The translations under genes were made by a program, and so were the position numbers. The notes under the pieces were generated by a model. That model made no database searches and was not told where the DNA came from. It saw only the letters and a program-made list of their open reading frames with translations. This document shows positions 61,433-64,000 of a stretch of 64,000 bases of DNA, piece after piece; the first letter of the stretch is position 1; each line of letters opens with the position of its first letter. Source of the stretch: Galbula dea (Eukaryota; Chordata; Aves; Piciformes; Galbulidae); contig VWZX01001688.1 of the NCBI GenBank assembly GCA_013399015.1, forward strand, positions 4,614,220 through 4,678,219, written 5' to 3'.

Positions 61433-62580
61433 GGACCCTGCCCACACTTTCTCCCCACCCAGGACAATCTTTTACAATGGAGGGATACGACTAGGACAGC
61501 AAAAGCAACAAAAAAAAACCCCAATAAACAACCAAAAACAAACAAAAAAAAATCACCCCATGCCTTTATCCCCTTTATGTAGGTGCATATCCATACCTGA
61601 GCTATTTATAGTGTTAAGAGAGACCCCAAACCCTTGCAGTCTCACTGTGCTTATGGAAATGGACTTCTGGTAAGTTTTATTTTGTTTGGTTTATTTTTTT
61701 TTTCAGTCTGGACAGATACTGTCTTGAAGATGTTTTAATAGTGACTGAAATGTTTCACAGGAATACTACAGATTCTTGCACACATGGCCGTCAGCTTCCA
61801 TCACCCGTGGGTCGTCTTTCCACCCTTACCCTTTCTGCCCCATCAGCCCTTCTTTCCTCATCAAACCTGCAGTCCTCTTTATTTACTGTTGAGGTACAGA
61901 GGTACTTGGAGAACATGGAAAAGAGCAATCTTATTTTTTTGGTTGTACAAAAACTTTGTAATACTCAGAGATGCCTTACAGAAAAAAAGAAAAAAAAAAG
62001 AAACTATTTTTTAATATTTATTGCGATTTTATTCGCATGAGCTGTGAATTGCAGACAGAAGAATAGTAGTAAGTATCTGCCTTGTTAATTCTCATTTTAC
62101 TAAATTATTGTATGTAGGTAAAAGTTCTTAAGTAATTGCTGAATCACTTCAACATGCAAAAGGGAATATTGGCTTGAAGGAGAGCAGAATATTCCTTTAG
62201 TCAACGCACTGTACTATTTTCTTATTGTAATTGTTACTCTGTTAAGATTATCTCAAATTTAGGTATATTTTTAAATGCAAAAAACCAACCAAGAATACCG
62301 AACACTTTGTCTACTTTGGTAGATCTTTTGTTACAATGCTGCAACCTATGGAGACATTTACAGTATTTATGTGAAAGAGATTTGGAGCTGTTGGCCAGTT
62401 AAACTTAGGAGAATATCATGAGTGAAGCAAAAGAGAAGGTGTTATGTTATTGAACAAATGGGTAAACGTGACCTTTTTATGCCTATAATCCAACAGCCAA
62501 ATAAAGGAAGAGAACAGATGATGTAAGTTAAGTGCATTTCTACAAAGAACAGCAATAAACTATTTTAACTTTTAAAATTA
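61433..62580 (+). other. RBM38: RBM38 3' UTR and poly(A) signals
   Basis: The UTR is unusually A- and U-rich, with A-rich low-complexity blocks at 61500-61555 and 61980-62003. AATAAA signals are at 61523-61528, 62500-62505 and 62554-62559. The distal pair implies a UTR of about 1.1 kb; use of the proximal one would leave only about 0.1 kb. Mammalian RBM38 is known to regulate its own mRNA through U/AU-rich elements, which this composition would allow. Confidence 0.65.
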
Positions 62581-62589
62581 TTTGATACT

Positions 62590-64000
62590 GTATGGTACCA
62601 TGTTTGCTTGGCTGAAGTCCATTAGGGAGTACTTTCAAATTGACTAGTCTGCCTGTGCTGAGCGTTGGCCTGTGAGTGTGCCAGGGTCTGCTGGGAGCAT
62701 GTCCTGCAGTGCAGTGAGCCTGGCAGGAGCCCCTGCCCAGATGCTGACCCAGCACTGCATCACACAGGCATGCCATGGGTGCCATTGTCCCTTATAGTGT
62801 GTCCTGTGTGCCTTTACTTGGGGTTTTTGAGCTCCTGGTGAATCACACTGGAGCCATGTGGCCCCCAGCGCTCATGCCCAGCACTAGGTGCTGGCTCACC
62901 CTTACTCTGTGCAGAGTAAAGGGTGTAAAGTGCTGCCATCCTGGTGTAGCTCCAGTGGAAACCAGGACAGCTGAGAGCAGATCTTGTCCCAGAATCCTCA
63001 GGAGATCACTTCTGCTTTTTGCTTAGAATAAGATTTTTTTTTTTTCCTCCAAAATTGAATCCATCCAAAATGGAGGAGTCTGCTAAATCCTTGTCCCAGA
63101 TAGGGACAGGTTGCTGAAGGCCTCTATCCCAGCAGGGCCCAGGGAAGCTGTGGCAGGGTGCTGGCACCCCTCAGCCTCCTCTGTGGTAGTAAGGTGGCTA
63201 CATTTGACTTGCCCTAAAAAACCTGCTTTAGAAATTCAGTTTGCAGATCTTGGCAATTACAAACTTCAAGTAGTAATTTTCAAAAGTAAATAATGTTGTT
63301 CTATTTGATCATGCCAGTTGTCTAGTTCATCTTTGGGAGGGTTACAGCAGAACTGGTGCAGGAATTCTCTGTGTCTTTTGCACCGGTGTATATTGGTGTT
63401 GAAGGTGATGATGCCTAAAGCCATCCTGGGAGAAGAGGGTGCCGCATTCTGATCAACTGCCCTGGTAAGCTTAAACACATGCAGTGGGCATGTCTAATAT
63501 CATCAGTAGGCCTCAGAGTAAACAACTCATCTCAATGAATGGAAACAGCTTGTTCCTGCCTAGCTCATATCGTGTGAGAATGTAGATACTGGTTCAGCTG
63601 TGTTCATCCCGCCTGGAGTTTTGCTTACAACCATGTGGGTGACATTTATTTCCTTTTTAAGTAATTACTTTCTGGATATGGCTGTGGGGCTGCCAAAGGA
63701 GTAAGAGCTGAGCACCGCATCCAGCACAGCGCTGGCAGGGAGCACAGCCTGGCCCCAGAAACCTGCCTTTGAAGTACTATGGGGGCTGGAGGTTATTCAG
63801 CAATTGTTTCTCCCTGTTATGAGTCTTTTGGAGGAAGAGGAATAGGGTGGGGAGGATTTCAGAGGCAGATGGGGATGTTGGGGGCTCCTGGGGAGTGATC
63901 AGCCCCAGCCCCCCCCACCTTCGGATGACTGTTCTTGGGCAGTGCTTCTGCCTGGCTCCAGCACTGCTAAACAATGGCTTTTGTACTCACCAAGGATCCG
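62590..64000. other. Intergenic sequence downstream of RBM38
   Basis: Moderate GC, no supported gene, RNA gene or recognised repeat apart from a short poly(T) run near 63032. The window ends here. Confidence 0.6.

Noticed and set aside
1..64000. CRISPR arrays, operons, prophage or bacterial-type systems
   Set aside because: Spliced vertebrate genes with GT/AG introns, CpG islands and CR1 elements show this is animal nuclear DNA. No regularly spaced palindromic repeat arrays occur.

Overview
The window is vertebrate nuclear DNA, most likely from a bird. Three protein-coding genes, all on the + strand, can be assembled exon by exon from open reading segments joined at GT/AG sites with matching codon phase: SPO11 (11258-24727), RAE1 (27007-33710) and RBM38 (47131-61432). 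The order SPO11-RAE1-RBM38 is the same as on human chromosome 20q13.31. Copies of the sauropsid LINE CR1, including its characteristic 3' tail, and compact introns point to Aves. I cannot name the species.

Layout. 1-10970 is AT-rich and has no gene I can support; it holds two CR1 pieces, a 47-bp tandem duplication and a perfect hairpin. 10971-11121 is a short imperfect repeat with GCGGGAA (E2F-like) motifs, directly upstream of a predicted divergent first exon of SPO11. SPO11 follows in 13 exons and ends with poly(A) signals near 25.3-25.4 kb. Only about 0.3 kb later a CpG-rich promoter region for RAE1 begins. RAE1 has one non-coding exon and 11 coding exons within about 8 kb. 34950-46500 is intergenic, with a CR1 copy, a CTCF-like motif pair and an unexplained 162-codon minus-strand ORF. 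RBM38 starts in a strong CpG island (about 46540-47700; one undetermined base at 46962), has four coding exons and a 12.4-kb third intron, and ends with poly(A) signals near 62.5 kb. 62580-64000 is intergenic.

Function. SPO11 makes the DNA double-strand breaks that start meiotic recombination. RAE1 is a WD40 mRNA-export and mitotic checkpoint factor at the nuclear pore. RBM38 is an RRM protein controlling stability and translation of mRNAs such as p21 and p53. They are not an operon. They are a conserved syntenic block with separate promoters: germline-type for SPO11, and housekeeping-type CpG islands for RAE1 and RBM38.

I found no new multi-gene system. The best leads are the predicted SPO11 first exon and its E2F-like repeat, a possible in-frame alternative first exon of RAE1, a CpG-enriched minus-strand ORF inside SPO11 intron 2, and the minus-strand ORF between RAE1 and RBM38. 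Family comparisons are from knowledge of the human proteins; no database search was run.
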